A stretch of DNA of 64,000 bases from Erwinia persicina (GCF_014838825.1 NZ_JACYMO010000004.1:376387-440386), one strand, 5' to 3'; positions 44,901 to 57,078 are shown, numbered from the stretch's first letter. Numbers and translations are program-made. The notes: generated by a model from the letters alone, not told the origin.

Positions 44901-45260
44901 ATGATGAAAACACAACCACAACGTTCTGATGAACCGATCTTCTGGGGGTTGTTTGGCGCGGGAGGCATGTGGGCTGCGCTGGTCAGCCCGGTGATCGTTC
45001 TGCTGGTTGGGCTGCTGCTGCCGCTGGGCTGGGCCCCCGCAGGAACCTTCAGCTACGAGCGCATTCTGGGTTTCGCCCAGTCACTGCCGGGCAGAGTGAT
45101 CCTGCTGTTGATTATCGTCCTGCCGCTGTGGTGCGCGCTGCACCGCCTGCACCACAGCCTTCACGATCTCAGACTGCACGTCCCGTCCAGTAAACTGCTG
45201 TGCTACGGGATCGCCTCGTTATTGAGCGTGGTGGCGCTGATCGCCGTTATTGCGGTCTAA
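44901..45260 (+). CDS. frdD: Fumarate reductase membrane anchor subunit D
   Basis: A 119-residue anchor (E. coli 119) with three TM helices and the signature [17 protein letters not shown]. It starts 6 bp after frdC; last frd gene. E. coli has ampC next; here blc follows directly. Confidence 0.96.
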   Translation: MMKTQPQRSDEPIFWGLFGAGGMWAALVSPVIVLLVGLLLPLGWAPAGTFSYERILGFAQSLPGRVILLLIIVLPLWCALHRLHHSLHDLRLHVPSSKLLCYGIASLLSVVALIAVIAV

Positions 45261-45310
45261 AAACACAGCACAGGCTATACTTAAGCCATTCAATGATAAA
45301 GGAATGGTTT

Positions 45311-45835
45311 ATGTCACTCTGGAAAATGCTCACCGCAGGCGCCGGGGCACTGCTCTCGGTCGCCTGTTCAACCACCCCACCGCAGGGCGTTACCCCTGTG
45401 ACCGGATTCAACGCCGAACGCTACCTGGGCAGCTGGTATGAGATCGCCCGTCTCGATCACCGTTTTGAACGCGGGCTCGATCACGTTACCGCCACCTACA
45501 GCAAGCGAGACGATGGCGGCCTGAAAGTGGTTAACCGGGGCTTTAATACGAAAAAACAGCGCTGGCAGGAGAGCGTGGGCAAAGCCTACTTTACCGGCCC
45601 CAGCGATCGCGCCACCCTTAAAGTGTCCTTCTTCGGGCCATTTTACGGGGGGTATAACGTGATCGCGCTGGATAGCGATTATCAGCATGCGCTGGTGTGT
45701 GGGCCTAACCGGGAGTACTTGTGGATCCTGTCCAGGACACCACAGTTGGATGCCGGCGTGAAAGCCGATCTGGTGGCGCAAGCCCGTCGTGCCGGGTTTG
45801 CCGTGGATAAGCTGATCTGGGTTAATCAGCAATAA
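45311..45835 (+). CDS. blc: Outer-membrane lipocalin Blc
   Basis: A 174-residue bacterial lipocalin (E. coli 177). The lipobox SVAC places the lipidated Cys at residue 19. Lipocalin motifs are GSWYEIARLDHRFERG and YLWILSRTP. It binds lysophospholipids at the outer membrane. ATG 45311 has AAAGGA seven bases upstream; the frame is open further upstream inside frdD, but that is not the start. Confidence 0.95.
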   Translation: MSLWKMLTAGAGALLSVACSTTPPQGVTPVTGFNAERYLGSWYEIARLDHRFERGLDHVTATYSKRDDGGLKVVNRGFNTKKQRWQESVGKAYFTGPSDRATLKVSFFGPFYGGYNVIALDSDYQHALVCGPNREYLWILSRTPQLDAGVKADLVAQARRAGFAVDKLIWVNQQ

Positions 45836-45842
45836 CGACGTC

Positions 45843-45865
45843 GGGCCGGTGCAGCGCGCCGGCCC
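45843..45865. terminator. Hairpin between blc and ecnB
   Basis: GGGCCGG/CCGGCCC stem, 7 bases after the blc stop, shared by the convergent ecnB. No U-run. Confidence 0.5.
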
Positions 45866-45876
45866 GTCAAAGCAGA

Positions 45877-46008
45877 TTAATTCGTGCTTTTCTGAATTGC
45901 CTGACCACCTGCCTCAACATCTTCACCTACGCCACGCGTGGTGTTACAAGCTGAGAGTACGGAAGAGAGCACCAGAACTGAAAGAATGGCAACAATACTT
46001 TTCTTCAT
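45877..46008 (-). CDS. ecnB: Entericidin B-like lipoprotein
   Basis: A 43-residue lipoprotein read from the sequence ([15 protein letters not shown] start; ends QKSTN). The LSAC lipobox is followed by [12 protein letters not shown], nearly identical to E. coli EcnB. AAGGAAA lies five bases before the ATG. Entericidin B is a small membrane-active lipoprotein linked to stationary-phase lysis. The antidote gene ecnA and sugE, its usual neighbours, are absent here. Confidence 0.88.
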   Translation of the reverse strand: MKKSIVAILSVLVLSSVLSACNTTRGVGEDVEAGGQAIQKSTN

Positions 46009-46169
46009 AGCAATTTCCTTTTAATTAGAGATAAGTACAACGCTATAAGCATAGCTGCATTTTATCCACCTGCCCGTGGTAAGCAGAAAAAAGGTCAGTT
46101 TATGAGAAGTTCAGGGGGAGGGAATTGAAAAGATAAGGGCCTGACGGGCAGGCCCCTACTGATTCGGGC

Positions 46170-46736
46170 TTATTTTACGCGTGAAACGTATTCGCCAGAA
46201 CGGGTATCGACTTTGATCACTTCACCAATCTGCACGAACAGTGGCACTTTCACTACCGCACCGGTAGACAGCGTTGCTGGCTTGCCGCCCGTCCCCGCAG
46301 TATCGCCTTTCAGGCCCGGATCGGTGTCGGTGATTTCCAGCTCAACGAAGTTCGGTGGCAGCACCTGGATCGGCTTACCGTTCCACAGGGTCACGATGCA
46401 CTCAGCATTGTCGAGCAGCCATTTAGCCGCATCGCCCACGGTCTTCTCTTCAACAGGGTGCTGTTCGAAGGTTTCCGGGTGCATGAAGTGGTAGAACTCA
46501 CCGTCGTTGTACAGGTAGTTCAGGTTGGTATCAACGACATCAGCGCCTTCAGCGGAGTCGGTAGATTTAAACGTTTTCTCAACGCGCGTTCCGGTCAGCA
46601 GACGGCGCATTTTAACGCGTGCGAATGCCTGGCCTTTACCTGGCTTCACAAACTCGCTGGATTCGATGGCATAAGGTTCGCCTTCGAACATGATTTTAAG
46701 ACCGGGACGGAAATCGTTGCTAGAATAAGTCGCCAT
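46170..46736 (-). CDS. efp: Elongation factor P
   Basis: A 188-residue translation factor (E. coli 188) that relieves ribosome stalling at polyproline. The modified lysine is K34 in [10 protein letters not shown], as in E. coli. The three OB-like domains are complete and the C-terminal signature is [13 protein letters not shown]. Divergent from epmB, whose product with EpmA modifies it. Confidence 0.98.
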   Translation of the reverse strand: MATYSSNDFRPGLKIMFEGEPYAIESSEFVKPGKGQAFARVKMRRLLTGTRVEKTFKSTDSAEGADVVDTNLNYLYNDGEFYHFMHPETFEQHPVEEKTVGDAAKWLLDNAECIVTLWNGKPIQVLPPNFVELEITDTDPGLKGDTAGTGGKPATLSTGAVVKVPLFVQIGEVIKVDTRSGEYVSRVK

Positions 46737-46776
46737 GAAGGCCCTCTAAATTTATAACTGGTACTTAGCCAAAAAA

Positions 46777-47805
46777 ATGGCACACATTGTAACCCTAAAT
46801 ACCCCTGTGCGAGAAGAATGGTTGCATCAACTTGCCGATGTAATCACTGATCCGGATGAATTACTGCAACTTTTAGCGTTGCAACACCACCCTGAACTGG
46901 TTTCAGGCCATGACGCACGGCGTCTTTTTGCCCTGCGCGTCCCGCGGGCCTTCGCTGCACGTATGCGTAAAGGCGATCCGCAGGATCCTCTGCTGCTTCA
47001 GGTGATCACCTCGCAGCAGGAGTTCGTTGATGCACCGGGTTACAGTACCGATCCGCTGGATGAGCAGAGCAGCGTGGTGCCGGGTCTGTTACATAAATAT
47101 CGTAATCGTGCGCTGTTACTGGTCAAAGGCGGCTGTGCCGTCAATTGCCGTTACTGTTTTCGCCGCCATTTTCCGTACTCTGATAACCAGGGCAATAAAC
47201 GCAACTGGCAGCAAGCCCTGGAGTATATCCGACAACAGCCAGAACTGGATGAGATTATTTTCTCCGGTGGCGATCCGCTGATGGCGAAGGATCACGAACT
47301 GGACTGGCTGATGAGTGAACTGGAGCAGATCCCTCATATCAGACGCCTGCGCATCCACACCCGCCTGCCGGTCGTGATCCCCAAACGCATCACGGAAACA
47401 CTGTGCCAGCGGCTGGCTCAGTCACGCCTGCAAACGCTGATGGTGACCCATATCAACCATGCGCAGGAGATCGACGACGATCTGCGTCTTGCAATGCAAA
47501 GCCTCAAGCAGGCCGGGGTGACGCTGCTCAATCAGAGCGTATTGTTGCGCGGCATTAATGACAATGCCGCCACGCTGGCCACGCTGAGTAATGCACTGTT
47601 TGATGCCGGTATCCTGCCCTATTACCTGCACGTACTGGATAAAGTGCAGGGTGCCGCACATTTCTATGTAGACGATGAGCGTGCCCGCGTCATTATGCGT
47701 GAATTGCTGGGCAGGGTATCAGGCTATATGGTGCCGAAGCTGGCGCGGGAAATTGGCGGGGAGCCGAGCAAAACGCCGCTGGACCTCCAGCTACGTCAGG
47801 AGTAA
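46777..47805 (+). CDS. epmB: EF-P (R)-beta-lysylation protein EpmB
   Basis: A 342-residue radical-SAM, PLP-dependent lysine 2,3-aminomutase (E. coli YjeK 342) converting alpha-lysine to (R)-beta-lysine for EF-P. The cluster motif CAVNCRYC (C120, C124, C127) and GGDPLMAKD are present. It lies 40 bp from divergent efp. Confidence 0.96.
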   Translation: MAHIVTLNTPVREEWLHQLADVITDPDELLQLLALQHHPELVSGHDARRLFALRVPRAFAARMRKGDPQDPLLLQVITSQQEFVDAPGYSTDPLDEQSSVVPGLLHKYRNRALLLVKGGCAVNCRYCFRRHFPYSDNQGNKRNWQQALEYIRQQPELDEIIFSGGDPLMAKDHELDWLMSELEQIPHIRRLRIHTRLPVVIPKRITETLCQRLAQSRLQTLMVTHINHAQEIDDDLRLAMQSLKQAGVTLLNQSVLLRGINDNAATLATLSNALFDAGILPYYLHVLDKVQGAAHFYVDDERARVIMRELLGRVSGYMVPKLAREIGGEPSKTPLDLQLRQE

Positions 47806-47830
47806 GTCCTGCTTTTGTGCCGGAAAGTAA

Positions 47831-47856
47831 AAAGGGTGGCCATCATGCCACCCTTT
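47831..47856. terminator. Bidirectional terminator between epmB and yjeI
   Basis: AAAGGGTGGC/GCCACCCTTT, a 10-bp perfect stem with a 6-base loop, T-runs on both strands, between convergent genes. Confidence 0.88.
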
Positions 47857-47880
47857 CTGAACATCAGCAGCATGACAGGC

Positions 47881-48228
47881 TTACGGACATTTATAAACCT
47901 GGCCGCTCATTTTACTATCCAGCGGTGCAAAGCTGGACCAGATGTTCTGGGTTGGGCTGGTCGCACCGTAAATGACGTTGCCGCCCATCTCTGCGGCACG
48001 ATTGCGCAGGTCGTTAGCCGCGCCGCGCAGTGAACTGCCCTCGCCGCCGGAACCCGAGAACCAGTTACTTTGCGATCCGGTAACGTTGCCCAGCAACTGG
48101 CAGCTGCTGGCCGGTTGCTGATCGGTAAAGGTGACGCGTTCGCCCGCAGAACTCAGCGTGTTAGAAGAAGAACTACAGCCTGCCAGCAGCAGGGCCGCCA
48201 CAGAGAGTCCCAGCAAGTTAATCCGCAT
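47881..48228 (-). CDS. yjeI: YjeI family lipoprotein (DUF4156)
   Basis: A 115-residue lipoprotein matching E. coli YjeI (117). The lipobox LAGC is followed by SSSS and a DUF4156 domain (QQPASSCQLLGNVTGSQSNW, RGAANDLRNRAAEMGGNVIY). ATG 48228 has GGGGA about six bases upstream and fits the family; an ATG four codons earlier has no ribosome site. Function unknown. Confidence 0.88.
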   Translation of the reverse strand: MRINLLGLSVAALLLAGCSSSSNTLSSAGERVTFTDQQPASSCQLLGNVTGSQSNWFSGSGGEGSSLRGAANDLRNRAAEMGGNVIYGATSPTQNIWSSFAPLDSKMSGQVYKCP

Positions 48229-48375
48229 TATAATCCCCATTTATTATCATCAGAATCAGGCCAGAGCGTACCGAACATAAGCACGGTGTCTTATCTATCC
48301 TTGCCCCATGCACCTTAACCCGTTCAGCGGGTTAGCGTTGCGCCATTACTTATACTATTTTCCCCCCAAAAAGAA

Positions 48376-48402
48376 AAACCCCCCGTCAAAGACAGGGGGT
48401 TT
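48376..48402 (-). terminator. groEL terminator
   Basis: AAACCCCC/GGGGGTTT outer stem with inner GTC/GAC and an A-A-A loop, followed by TTTTTCT on the minus strand, 26 bases after the groEL stop. Confidence 0.85.
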
Positions 48403-48427
48403 ATTCTCACACGGGGGTGGGAAGGAA

Positions 48428-50107
<1,680 letters not shown>

Positions 50108-50118
50108 TTACGCGCTGT

Positions 50119-50412
50119 TTACGCTTCAACAACGGCCAGGATGTCGTTTTCAGAGATGATCAGGACTTCTTCGTTGTCGATCTTTTCAGTTTTCGCGCCG
50201 TAGCCTTCGCTGAAGATGACCACATCACCTACTTTGACGTCTAATGGCTTCACGTCGCCATTTTCCAGGATGCGACCGTTACCGACGGCCAGGATTTCGC
50301 CACGGGTGGATTTACCCGCCGCCGATCCGGTCAGCACGATGCCGCCTGCAGATTTGGATTCAACTTCTTTACGCTTGACGATAACACGATCGTGCAATGG
50401 ACGAATTTTCAT
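50119..50412 (-). CDS. groS: Co-chaperonin GroES
   Basis: A 97-residue heptameric lid (E. coli 97). Mobile loop [17 protein letters not shown] is intact. AGGAG before the ATG. First gene of the operon behind a sigma-32 promoter. Confidence 0.99.
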   Translation of the reverse strand: MKIRPLHDRVIVKRKEVESKSAGGIVLTGSAAGKSTRGEILAVGNGRILENGDVKPLDVKVGDVVIFSEGYGAKTEKIDNEEVLIISENDILAVVEA

Positions 50413-50491
50413 TGTTAGCTCTCCTTTGAGAAGTCCAATCAGTTTTGGGATGAAAGCCGGGCATCATGAGCAACCGGCCTCGTGACGAATG

Positions 50492-50520
50492 AGATGCGGC
50501 CGCAGGAGAGGCCTTTCAAG
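50492..50520 (-). promoter_or_regulatory. Sigma-32 heat-shock promoter of groES-groEL
   Basis: Minus-strand -35 CTTGAA (50515-50520), 15-bp spacer, -10 CCGCATCT (50492-50499), one mismatch from CCCCATNT. It lies about 80 bases upstream of groES and matches the E. coli groE heat-shock promoter layout. Confidence 0.82.
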
Positions 50521-50592
50521 GGCCAGGCGTAAATTTTTTTGCTAATGGCACTGTTTGGTGGTTTTTTGCACAAGCGCAGGGAAAGACAAAAT

Positions 50593-50624
50593 AAAACGGC
50601 GCCCCGTCAGGAAAGCGCCGTTTT
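50593..50624 (-). terminator. fxsA terminator
   Basis: AAAACGGCGC/GCGCCGTTTT, a 10-bp stem with a 12-base loop and TTTTATTTT on the minus strand, 16 bases after the fxsA stop. Confidence 0.82.
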
Positions 50625-50640
50625 TGCCAGGCAGTGTACT

Positions 50641-51102
50641 TTAGTGTTTGTCGTTGTCACGATCGTGCTCAATCAGGTTTGACTCTTTGCGCTCGTACTC
50701 GCCATCAACGGTAAATCCACTGTCGGGGCCTGCGCCCGGACCACGCCAGACTTTCAGATGCGGCATCAGTTTCAGCGTCAGGTGTTTTTGCACCGGCGGC
50801 AACAGCAACAGCAGGCCGATGAAGTCGGTAAAGAAACCTGGCAGCAGCAGCAGAAAGCCTGCCAGTACCAGCGACACACTCTTGATCATCTCGGCAGCCG
50901 GACTTTCACCAGCGTTCAGCTTCTGCTGCATCAGCATAAAGTTTTTCATCCCCTGATTTTTCACCAGCGAGATACCAATGCAGGAGGTGAAGATCACCAG
51001 CAGCATGGTCATTAATACACCCATCACATGGGCGACCTGAATGAAGAGAGAGATCTCGATCCATACCAGGGCAAATATCACTAAGAACGGTAACCAGCGC
51101 AC
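50641..51102 (-). CDS. fxsA: Membrane protein FxsA
   Basis: A 153-residue inner-membrane protein (E. coli 158) that when overproduced suppresses F-exclusion of phage T7. Three to four TM segments (about 2-20, 24-44, 73-100) carry conserved FIQVAHVMGVL and GFFTDFIGLLLLLPPVQ. The frame extends 13 codons upstream; AGGAG six bases before GTG 51102 and the family start VRWLPF fix this start. Divergent from aspA. Confidence 0.93.
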   Translation of the reverse strand: MRWLPFLVIFALVWIEISLFIQVAHVMGVLMTMLLVIFTSCIGISLVKNQGMKNFMLMQQKLNAGESPAAEMIKSVSLVLAGFLLLLPGFFTDFIGLLLLLPPVQKHLTLKLMPHLKVWRGPGAGPDSGFTVDGEYERKESNLIEHDRDNDKH

Positions 51103-51469
51103 CGCGTTCTCCTGTATCAAGGGCTGCCCTGCAGACTGCATGGCAGCATAAAATGGCGATCGTCGCGATCGATAGTATAGAAGGTGGGAACGAAACCTCC
51201 GGTTTTCAACCGGAAAGGTGGAAAATCATTCCGCGTCTTCCATTGTGAGGACGATCACATAAGATTGAAACTGTTTGATTCAGCAGGCAGTTTAAGTGAT
51301 CTGGATTCAGGCTTTTACATCGCAACAGAATATGATCGTGCTCGGGTTGACGCAAACGGATAAAATGCCGCGGCAGCCGTTCCCCGGCCCGATATTCTCT
51401 GGATGTCGACCGCTGAAGCAGGCACTTGAATTGTATTGATTTAACCGGTATTCCCAACAGAAGGTTCTC
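51103..51469. promoter_or_regulatory. fxsA-aspA divergent control region with CRP site
   Basis: A 367-bp gap. A perfect CRP palindrome TGTGA-GGACGA-TCACA is at 51244-51259. A TAAAAT hexamer lies at about 51362 and TTTACA at about 51313, candidate aspA promoter pieces whose spacing is not ideal. E. coli aspA is CRP-activated. No ORF. Confidence 0.75.
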
Positions 51470-52906
51470 ATGGCTAATAACATTCGTATCGAAGAAGACC
51501 TGTTAGGTATGCGTGAAGTTCCCGCGGATGCTTACTACGGTGTTCATACTCTGCGTGCGATTGAAAACTTCTATATCAGCAACAGCAAAATCAGCGATAT
51601 TCCTGAGTTTGTCCGCGGTATGGTCATGGTTAAAAAAGCAGCGGCACTGGCTAATAAAGAGCTACAGACCATCCCGCGCAACGTGGCTAATGCTATTATC
51701 AGCGCCTGTGATGAAGTGCTGAACAACGGCCGTTGCATGGATCAGTTTCCGATCGATGTCTATCAGGGCGGCGCAGGCACCTCGGTCAACATGAACACGA
51801 ACGAAGTGCTGGCTAACATCGGCCTGGAGCTGATGGGGCATCAGAAAGGGGAATACCAGTTCCTTAATCCAAACGACCACGTCAACAAATGCCAGTCAAC
51901 GAACGATGCTTACCCGACCGGATTCCGTATCGCGGTTTACAGCTCTATTTTAAAACTGCTGGATGCTATCGGGCAGTTGAGTGAAGGCTTCCAGCGTAAA
52001 GCGGTGGAGTTCAATACTATCCTGAAAATGGGCCGTACCCAGCTGCAGGACGCGGTACCAATGACCCTCGGTCAGGAGTTCCACGCCTTTAACGTCCTGT
52101 TGAATGAAGAGATCCGCAGCATCCTGCGCACCGCCGAGCTGCTGCTGGAGGTAAACCTCGGCGCAACGGCCATCGGCACCCGTCTGAATACCCCGGATGG
52201 CTATCAGCAACTGGCCGTAGAGAAGCTGGCCGAAGTCAGCGGGCTGGCGTGCGTTCCGGCGGAAGACCTGATCGAAGCCACCTCAGACTGCGGCGCCTAC
52301 GTGATGGTACACAGCTCACTGAAGCGCCTGGCGGTAAAACTGTCAAAAATCTGTAATGACCTGCGCCTGCTCTCCTCGGGGCCGCGCGCCGGGCTGAATG
52401 AAATCAACCTGCCGGAACTGCAGGCGGGGTCGTCAATCATGCCTGCCAAAGTGAATCCGGTGGTGCCGGAGGTGGTCAATCAGGTGTGCTTCAAAGTCAT
52501 TGGTAACGATATTACCGTGACGATGGCTTCTGAAGCCGGTCAGCTGCAGCTGAACGTAATGGAGCCGGTGATTGGCCAGGCGATGTTTGAATCCATTCAT
52601 ATCCTGACCAACGCCTGCTACAACCTGCTGGAAAAATGCGTAGACGGCATCACCGCCAACAAAGCCGTGTGTGAAGCCTACGTGTTTAACTCCATCGGCA
52701 TTGTCACCTATCTCAATCCGTATATCGGCCATCACAACGGCGATATCGTGGGTAAGATCTGTGCAGAAACCGGTAAGAGCGTCCGTGAAGTGGTGCTTGA
52801 GCGCGGCCTGCTGACCGAAAGCGAGCTGGATGATATTTTCTCAACGCAGAATCTGATGTTCCCGGTGTACAAAGCGAAACGCTATACCGATGAAAACGAA
52901 CAATAA
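51470..52906 (+). CDS. aspA: Aspartate ammonia-lyase
   Basis: A 478-residue fumarase/aspartase-superfamily enzyme (E. coli 478) releasing ammonia and fumarate from aspartate. The signature [11 protein letters not shown] (about 318-328) with its catalytic Ser loop and the [10 protein letters not shown] and [11 protein letters not shown] active-site segments are intact. Its fumarate feeds the nearby Frd, and its aspartate is imported by the next gene, dcuA. Confidence 0.98.
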   Translation: MANNIRIEEDLLGMREVPADAYYGVHTLRAIENFYISNSKISDIPEFVRGMVMVKKAAALANKELQTIPRNVANAIISACDEVLNNGRCMDQFPIDVYQGGAGTSVNMNTNEVLANIGLELMGHQKGEYQFLNPNDHVNKCQSTNDAYPTGFRIAVYSSILKLLDAIGQLSEGFQRKAVEFNTILKMGRTQLQDAVPMTLGQEFHAFNVLLNEEIRSILRTAELLLEVNLGATAIGTRLNTPDGYQQLAVEKLAEVSGLACVPAEDLIEATSDCGAYVMVHSSLKRLAVKLSKICNDLRLLSSGPRAGLNEINLPELQAGSSIMPAKVNPVVPEVVNQVCFKVIGNDITVTMASEAGQLQLNVMEPVIGQAMFESIHILTNACYNLLEKCVDGITANKAVCEAYVFNSIGIVTYLNPYIGHHNGDIVGKICAETGKSVREVVLERGLLTESELDDIFSTQNLMFPVYKAKRYTDENEQ

Positions 52907-52931
52907 CAGACCCGATCATTAGCTCCCTTTT

Positions 52932-52961
52932 AAGGCACGTGTTCACTGAACAACGTGCCTT
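52932..52961 (+). terminator. aspA terminator
   Basis: AAGGCACGT/ACGTGCCTT, a 9-bp stem followed by TTTTACTTTT, 25 bases after aspA. It would reduce but not abolish transcription into dcuA. Confidence 0.85.
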
Positions 52962-53023
52962 TTTACTTTTCGCGGCACACAAAATTTTAACGGTTTATTA
53001 GCAAAAAAATTAAGGAACACCCT

Positions 53024-54325
53024 ATGTTATTACCTGAGCTTATCGTCGTCTTTCTCGCGATTTATCTGGGGAGTCGGCTGGGAGGGATCGGCATCGGCTT
53101 TGCCGGTGGCCTCGGGGTCCTTGTGCTGACCCTGGGCTTTCAAATCAAACCCGGCGCCATCCCGTTCGATGTGATTGAGATCATCATGGGCGTGATTGCC
53201 GCCATTGCCGCCATGCAGGTGGCCGGAGGGATGGACTACCTGGTTAATCTGGCCGAGCGCCTGCTGCGTCAACATCCGCGCTATATCACGCTTCTGGCCC
53301 CGCTGGTGACCTATGTGATGACCCTGCTGGCAGGGACCGGCCACACCGCCTTCTCCACGCTGCCGGTTATTGCCGAAGTGGCTAAAGAACAGGGTGTTCG
53401 CCCTTCCCGTCCACTGTCGATTGCGGTGGTCTCCTCACAAATCGCGATTACGGCGTCACCGATTTCTGCGGCCGTGGTGTTTATGGCCGGCATCCTCGAA
53501 CCCAAAGGCATCAGCTATCTGATGCTGCTGGCGGTGGCGATCCCCTCAACGATGGCAGCGATCTTTATTGCAGCACTGGTCACCAACTTCCTCGGTAAGG
53601 AACTGAAGGACGATGAAGTCTACCAGGCCCGTCTGGCAAAAGGGGAAGTTGCCCTGCGCGGTGCCAGCAAGTTTGAAGAAAAGCCGGGAGCAAAACGCTC
53701 GGTGCTGCTGCTGCTGCTGGGCATTATCGCCGTGGTGTTCTATGCCACGACCATCAGTGATGCCGTTGGTTTGATTCAGAACCCGGTACTGCCGCGTAAC
53801 GAAGCGATCGTGGTGTTCATGCTGACGGTAGCCGCACTGATCTGCTTAACCTGTAAGATCGATACCGGGGAAATTCTCGGGGCCAGCACCTTTAAATCCG
53901 GGATGAGCGCCTGTGTCTGCGTGCTCGGCGTCGCCTGGCTGGGTGACACCTTTGTGAAGGCTCACATTGGCGATATCCAGCAGGTGGCGGGTGAGCTGCT
54001 GCACGACTTCCCATGGATGCTGGCGGTGATCCTGTTCTTCGCCTCTACGCTGCTTTACTCGCAGGCGGCCACCACCAAAGCACTGATGCCTGCGGCGCTG
54101 CTGCTGGGCGTTTCGCCGGTGACCGCCGTGGCCTCTTTTGCTGCGGTATCCGCCCTGTTTGTGCTGCCGACTTATCCGACGCTGCTGGCGGCGGTAGAGA
54201 TGGATGACACCGGCTCCACCCGCATCGGCCGCTTTGTCTTCAACCACTCGTTCCTCATCCCCGGTACGCTGGCGATTGTGCTGTCGGTGGCCTTTGGCTT
54301 CCTTTTGGGGGGGATTATTCTCTGA
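53024..54325 (+). CDS. dcuA: Anaerobic C4-dicarboxylate transporter DcuA
   Basis: A 433-residue inner-membrane antiporter (E. coli 433) exchanging aspartate/fumarate for succinate. About ten to eleven TM helices; conserved TYVMTLLAGTGHTAFSTLPV and QIAITASPISAAVV. Forms a metabolic set with aspA and frdABCD: aspartate in, fumarate made, fumarate reduced, succinate out. Confidence 0.97.
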   Translation: MLLPELIVVFLAIYLGSRLGGIGIGFAGGLGVLVLTLGFQIKPGAIPFDVIEIIMGVIAAIAAMQVAGGMDYLVNLAERLLRQHPRYITLLAPLVTYVMTLLAGTGHTAFSTLPVIAEVAKEQGVRPSRPLSIAVVSSQIAITASPISAAVVFMAGILEPKGISYLMLLAVAIPSTMAAIFIAALVTNFLGKELKDDEVYQARLAKGEVALRGASKFEEKPGAKRSVLLLLLGIIAVVFYATTISDAVGLIQNPVLPRNEAIVVFMLTVAALICLTCKIDTGEILGASTFKSGMSACVCVLGVAWLGDTFVKAHIGDIQQVAGELLHDFPWMLAVILFFASTLLYSQAATTKALMPAALLLGVSPVTAVASFAAVSALFVLPTYPTLLAAVEMDDTGSTRIGRFVFNHSFLIPGTLAIVLSVAFGFLLGGIIL

Positions 54326-54408
54326 TGCGGTGAACAGAGGAACGGTAAAATAGCCGTCCCGACAGATCGAAGGGTAAAAATACCCGCCCAACGGCTGATT
54401 GAATAAAT

Positions 54409-54440
54409 GGCCGGTCCCTGCCCCTTAGCAGGGGCCGGCC
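54409..54440 (+). terminator. dcuA terminator
   Basis: A 13-bp stem from GGCCGG...CCTGC to GCAGG...CCGGCC, followed by TTCTTTTC. Ends dcuA; E. coli has cutA in this gap, which is absent here. Confidence 0.85.
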
Positions 54441-54548
54441 TTCTTTTCGGTCGTCCCGTTCTGTTCCGCACGGCCCTCACCAGGGAATGTCATGCTATTA
54501 TCTCCCTTTCCGCCTGGTCGGTCCCCCATGGAGAGAGCAAGACCCGTT

Positions 54549-56258
54549 ATGACCCAGCGATTTATTCCCCTGATATTCCTGCTGTTTGCCACGCTGTTCA
54601 GCCTGAACGCCGGTGCATCGTTGTTTGACAACCACGCCAACAGCCAGTTTGTGACGGTCAATCAGGCCTTCACGTTTGATTTCACACAGAAGAACGATCG
54701 GCTCACCCTCAGCTGGCAGGTCAAACCTGGCTACTACCTTTACCGGCAGCAGATCAAGATTGGCGTCCAGGGTGCCACCCTTGCTGAATGGCAGCTGCCC
54801 GCAGGCCAGCCTCATGAAGATGAGTTCTACGGTAAAACCGAGATCTACCCTGACAGCCTGACGCTGCCGTTCACCGTCACCCAGGCCGCCGCCGGTGCAG
54901 AGATAACGGTGACCTATCAGGGCTGCGCTGCCGCCGGCTTCTGTTATCCGCCGGAAACCCGTACGGTTCCGCTTAATGCCGTTGCAGCCCACAGCGTCCC
55001 CGCCCCTGTCGCCGCGTCCGACGCGGCTCCGTCGCCCCATAGCAGCCTGCCTTTCTCGCCGTTATGGGCGCTGCTGATCGGGATTGGCGTGGCCTTTACC
55101 CCCTGTGTACTGCCGATGTACCCGCTGATCTCCGGCATTATCCTTGGAGGTAACCGCCGCTACAGCCCCGGTCGCCTGTTTGCACTGGCCATGGTCTACG
55201 TGCAGGGCATGGCGCTGACCTACACCCTGATGGGCATCGTGGTCGCCGCTGCCGGGCTGCGCTTCCAGGCGGCATTACAGGCCCCTGCAATACTGATCGG
55301 GCTTTCTGTGCTGTTTATTGTGCTGGCGCTGTCGATGTTTGGCCTGTTTACCCTGCAGCTGCCTTCTTCACTGCAGACCCGACTGACGTTATGGAGCAAC
55401 CGCCAGCAGGGGGGATCGCTGCCGGGCGTCTTCATGATGGGAGCCCTGGCCGGGCTGATCTGTTCCCCCTGCACCACCGCCCCGCTCAGTGCCATCCTGC
55501 TGTATATCGCGCAAAGCGGTAATATGCTGGCGGGTGCCGGTACGCTCTATCTTTATGCGCTGGGCATGGGCCTGCCGCTGGTCGCCATTACGCTGTTCGG
55601 CAACCGCCTGCTGCCAAAAAGCGGCCCGTGGATGCAGACGGTGAAAGAAGGCTTTGGCTTTGTGATCCTGGCCCTGCCGGTGTTTCTGCTGGAGCGGGTG
55701 ATCGGCGATACATGGGGAGTTCGCCTCTGGAGCCTGCTGGCCGTTGCCTTCTTCGGCTGGGCATTTATCAGTACCCTGAAAAGCCACCGGGGCTGGCTGC
55801 GGGTACTGCAAATTCTGCTGCTGGGGGCGATGCTGATCGCCGTACGCCCTTTACAGGACTGGGCGTTTGGCGGTGCGCAGACGACAGAAGCGGCCCCGCA
55901 GCTCACGTTTACCCGCATCAGTGATGTGCAGCAGCTGGATCAGCAGCTGGCCAACAGTGGGGGCAAGATCACCCTGCTCGACCTGTACGCCGACTGGTGC
56001 GTCGCCTGCAAGGAGTTTGAGAAATACACCTTCAGCGATCCGCAGGTGCAGGCTGCGCTGGAGCATACGCAGCTGTTACAGGCCGATGTCACCGCCAGTA
56101 ATGCCGCTGATCGCGCCCTGCTGGAGCGTCTGAACGTACTGGGCTTACCGACTCTGCTGTTCTTTGATGCACAGGGCCATGAAATCCCCGACTCACGCGT
56201 GACCGGGTTTATGAAACCCGCCGCTTTCCGTGCACATTTGCAGAAACTGGCGCGTTAA
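54549..56258 (+). CDS. dsbD: Thiol:disulfide interchange protein DsbD
   Basis: A 569-residue protein (E. coli 565) that carries reducing power from cytoplasmic thioredoxin to periplasmic DsbC/DsbG. It has a signal peptide (about 1-24), periplasmic alpha domain with the redox pair [14 protein letters not shown], eight TM helices containing [10 protein letters not shown] and [10 protein letters not shown], and a C-terminal thioredoxin domain [11 protein letters not shown]. Start at MTQRF by alignment; an earlier in-frame ATG (54528) is possible. Confidence 0.95.
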   Translation: MTQRFIPLIFLLFATLFSLNAGASLFDNHANSQFVTVNQAFTFDFTQKNDRLTLSWQVKPGYYLYRQQIKIGVQGATLAEWQLPAGQPHEDEFYGKTEIYPDSLTLPFTVTQAAAGAEITVTYQGCAAAGFCYPPETRTVPLNAVAAHSVPAPVAASDAAPSPHSSLPFSPLWALLIGIGVAFTPCVLPMYPLISGIILGGNRRYSPGRLFALAMVYVQGMALTYTLMGIVVAAAGLRFQAALQAPAILIGLSVLFIVLALSMFGLFTLQLPSSLQTRLTLWSNRQQGGSLPGVFMMGALAGLICSPCTTAPLSAILLYIAQSGNMLAGAGTLYLYALGMGLPLVAITLFGNRLLPKSGPWMQTVKEGFGFVILALPVFLLERVIGDTWGVRLWSLLAVAFFGWAFISTLKSHRGWLRVLQILLLGAMLIAVRPLQDWAFGGAQTTEAAPQLTFTRISDVQQLDQQLANSGGKITLLDLYADWCVACKEFEKYTFSDPQVQAALEHTQLLQADVTASNAADRALLERLNVLGLPTLLFFDAQGHEIPDSRVTGFMKPAAFRAHLQKLAR

Positions 56259-56302
56259 ACGACACTAAGGTTCGATAATGAAGCGTACAAGAGGAGAACC
56301 GC

Positions 56303-56881
56303 GTGCAGCGTGAACAAGTACTTGAACAGGCTCTGAACGTGCTGGAACAGCATGGGTTAGCGGCGACCACCTCTCTTGCCATGATGGCCGGTGAACTGGA
56401 CTGCAGCGAACAGGAACTTCAGCGCTTCTGGCCGGACCGGGATGCGCTGCTGTATGACGCCCTGCGCTACCACGGCCAGCAGATTGAGGCGTGGCGCCGC
56501 CAGCTACTGCTGGATGACAGCCAGAGTGCCGGGCAGAAACTGCTGGCGCGCTATCAGGTGCTGGCCGATGCGGTCAATCATCAGCGCTATCCCGGCTGTC
56601 TCTTTATTGCCGCCTGCAGTTTCTACCCACAGCCTGACCACCCTATCCATCAGATTGCCGAGCAGCAAAAACAGGCGTCCTGGCAGTTCACTCATCAGTT
56701 ACTGAGCGACCTGGAAACGGACAACCCCGAGGGCGTGGCACATCAGATGGAACTGATCCTTGAGGGCTGCCTGTCGCGACTGCTGGTGAAACGTCAGGTT
56801 CAGGACGTGGAAACCGCCCGCTGTCTGGCGGAAGATGTATTGAGTTTCGCACTGTGCCGTAAGAACGGGGCGTTAAGCTAA
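56303..56881 (+). CDS. yjdC: TetR-like regulator YjdC
   Basis: A 192-residue homologue of E. coli YjdC (191). The N-terminal HTH (1-50, [37 protein letters not shown]) precedes a ligand/dimerisation domain with [15 protein letters not shown] and [21 protein letters not shown] precedes the GTG/ATG region. Targets unknown. Last backbone gene before tRNA-Phe. Confidence 0.9.
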   Translation: MQREQVLEQALNVLEQHGLAATTSLAMMAGELDCSEQELQRFWPDRDALLYDALRYHGQQIEAWRRQLLLDDSQSAGQKLLARYQVLADAVNHQRYPGCLFIAACSFYPQPDHPIHQIAEQQKQASWQFTHQLLSDLETDNPEGVAHQMELILEGCLSRLLVKRQVQDVETARCLAEDVLSFALCRKNGALS

Positions 56882-56952
56882 AGCAGGGTGAGCGTACCCG
56901 GGTAAAAAGCAGGCAGTCGGCAGGGTTTTACGACTTTTTTGTGACAAAGCCG

Positions 56953-56981
56953 TTGACGCCGAACGGGGTTTACGGTTTAAT
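56953..56981 (+). promoter_or_regulatory. tRNA-Phe promoter
   Basis: TTGACG (56953-56958), exactly 17-bp spacer, TTTAAT (56976-56981), GC-rich discriminator GCGCCCC just upstream of the tRNA: a stringent stable-RNA promoter. Confidence 0.8.
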
Positions 56982-56991
56982 GCGCCCCGTT

Positions 56992-57067
56992 GCCCGGATA
57001 GCTCAGTCGGTAGAGCAGGGGATTGAAAATCCCCGTGTCCTTGGTTCGATTCCGAGTCCGGGCACCA
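56992..57067 (+). tRNA. pheU: tRNA-Phe (GAA)
   Basis: A 76-base cloverleaf GCCCGGATAGCTCAG... with GATTGAAAATC anticodon arm (GAA) and encoded ACCA end. It lies next to yjdC as pheU does in E. coli, a known integration hotspot for genomic islands; foreign DNA starts right after it. Confidence 0.97.
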
Positions 57068-57078
57068 CTATTCATAAG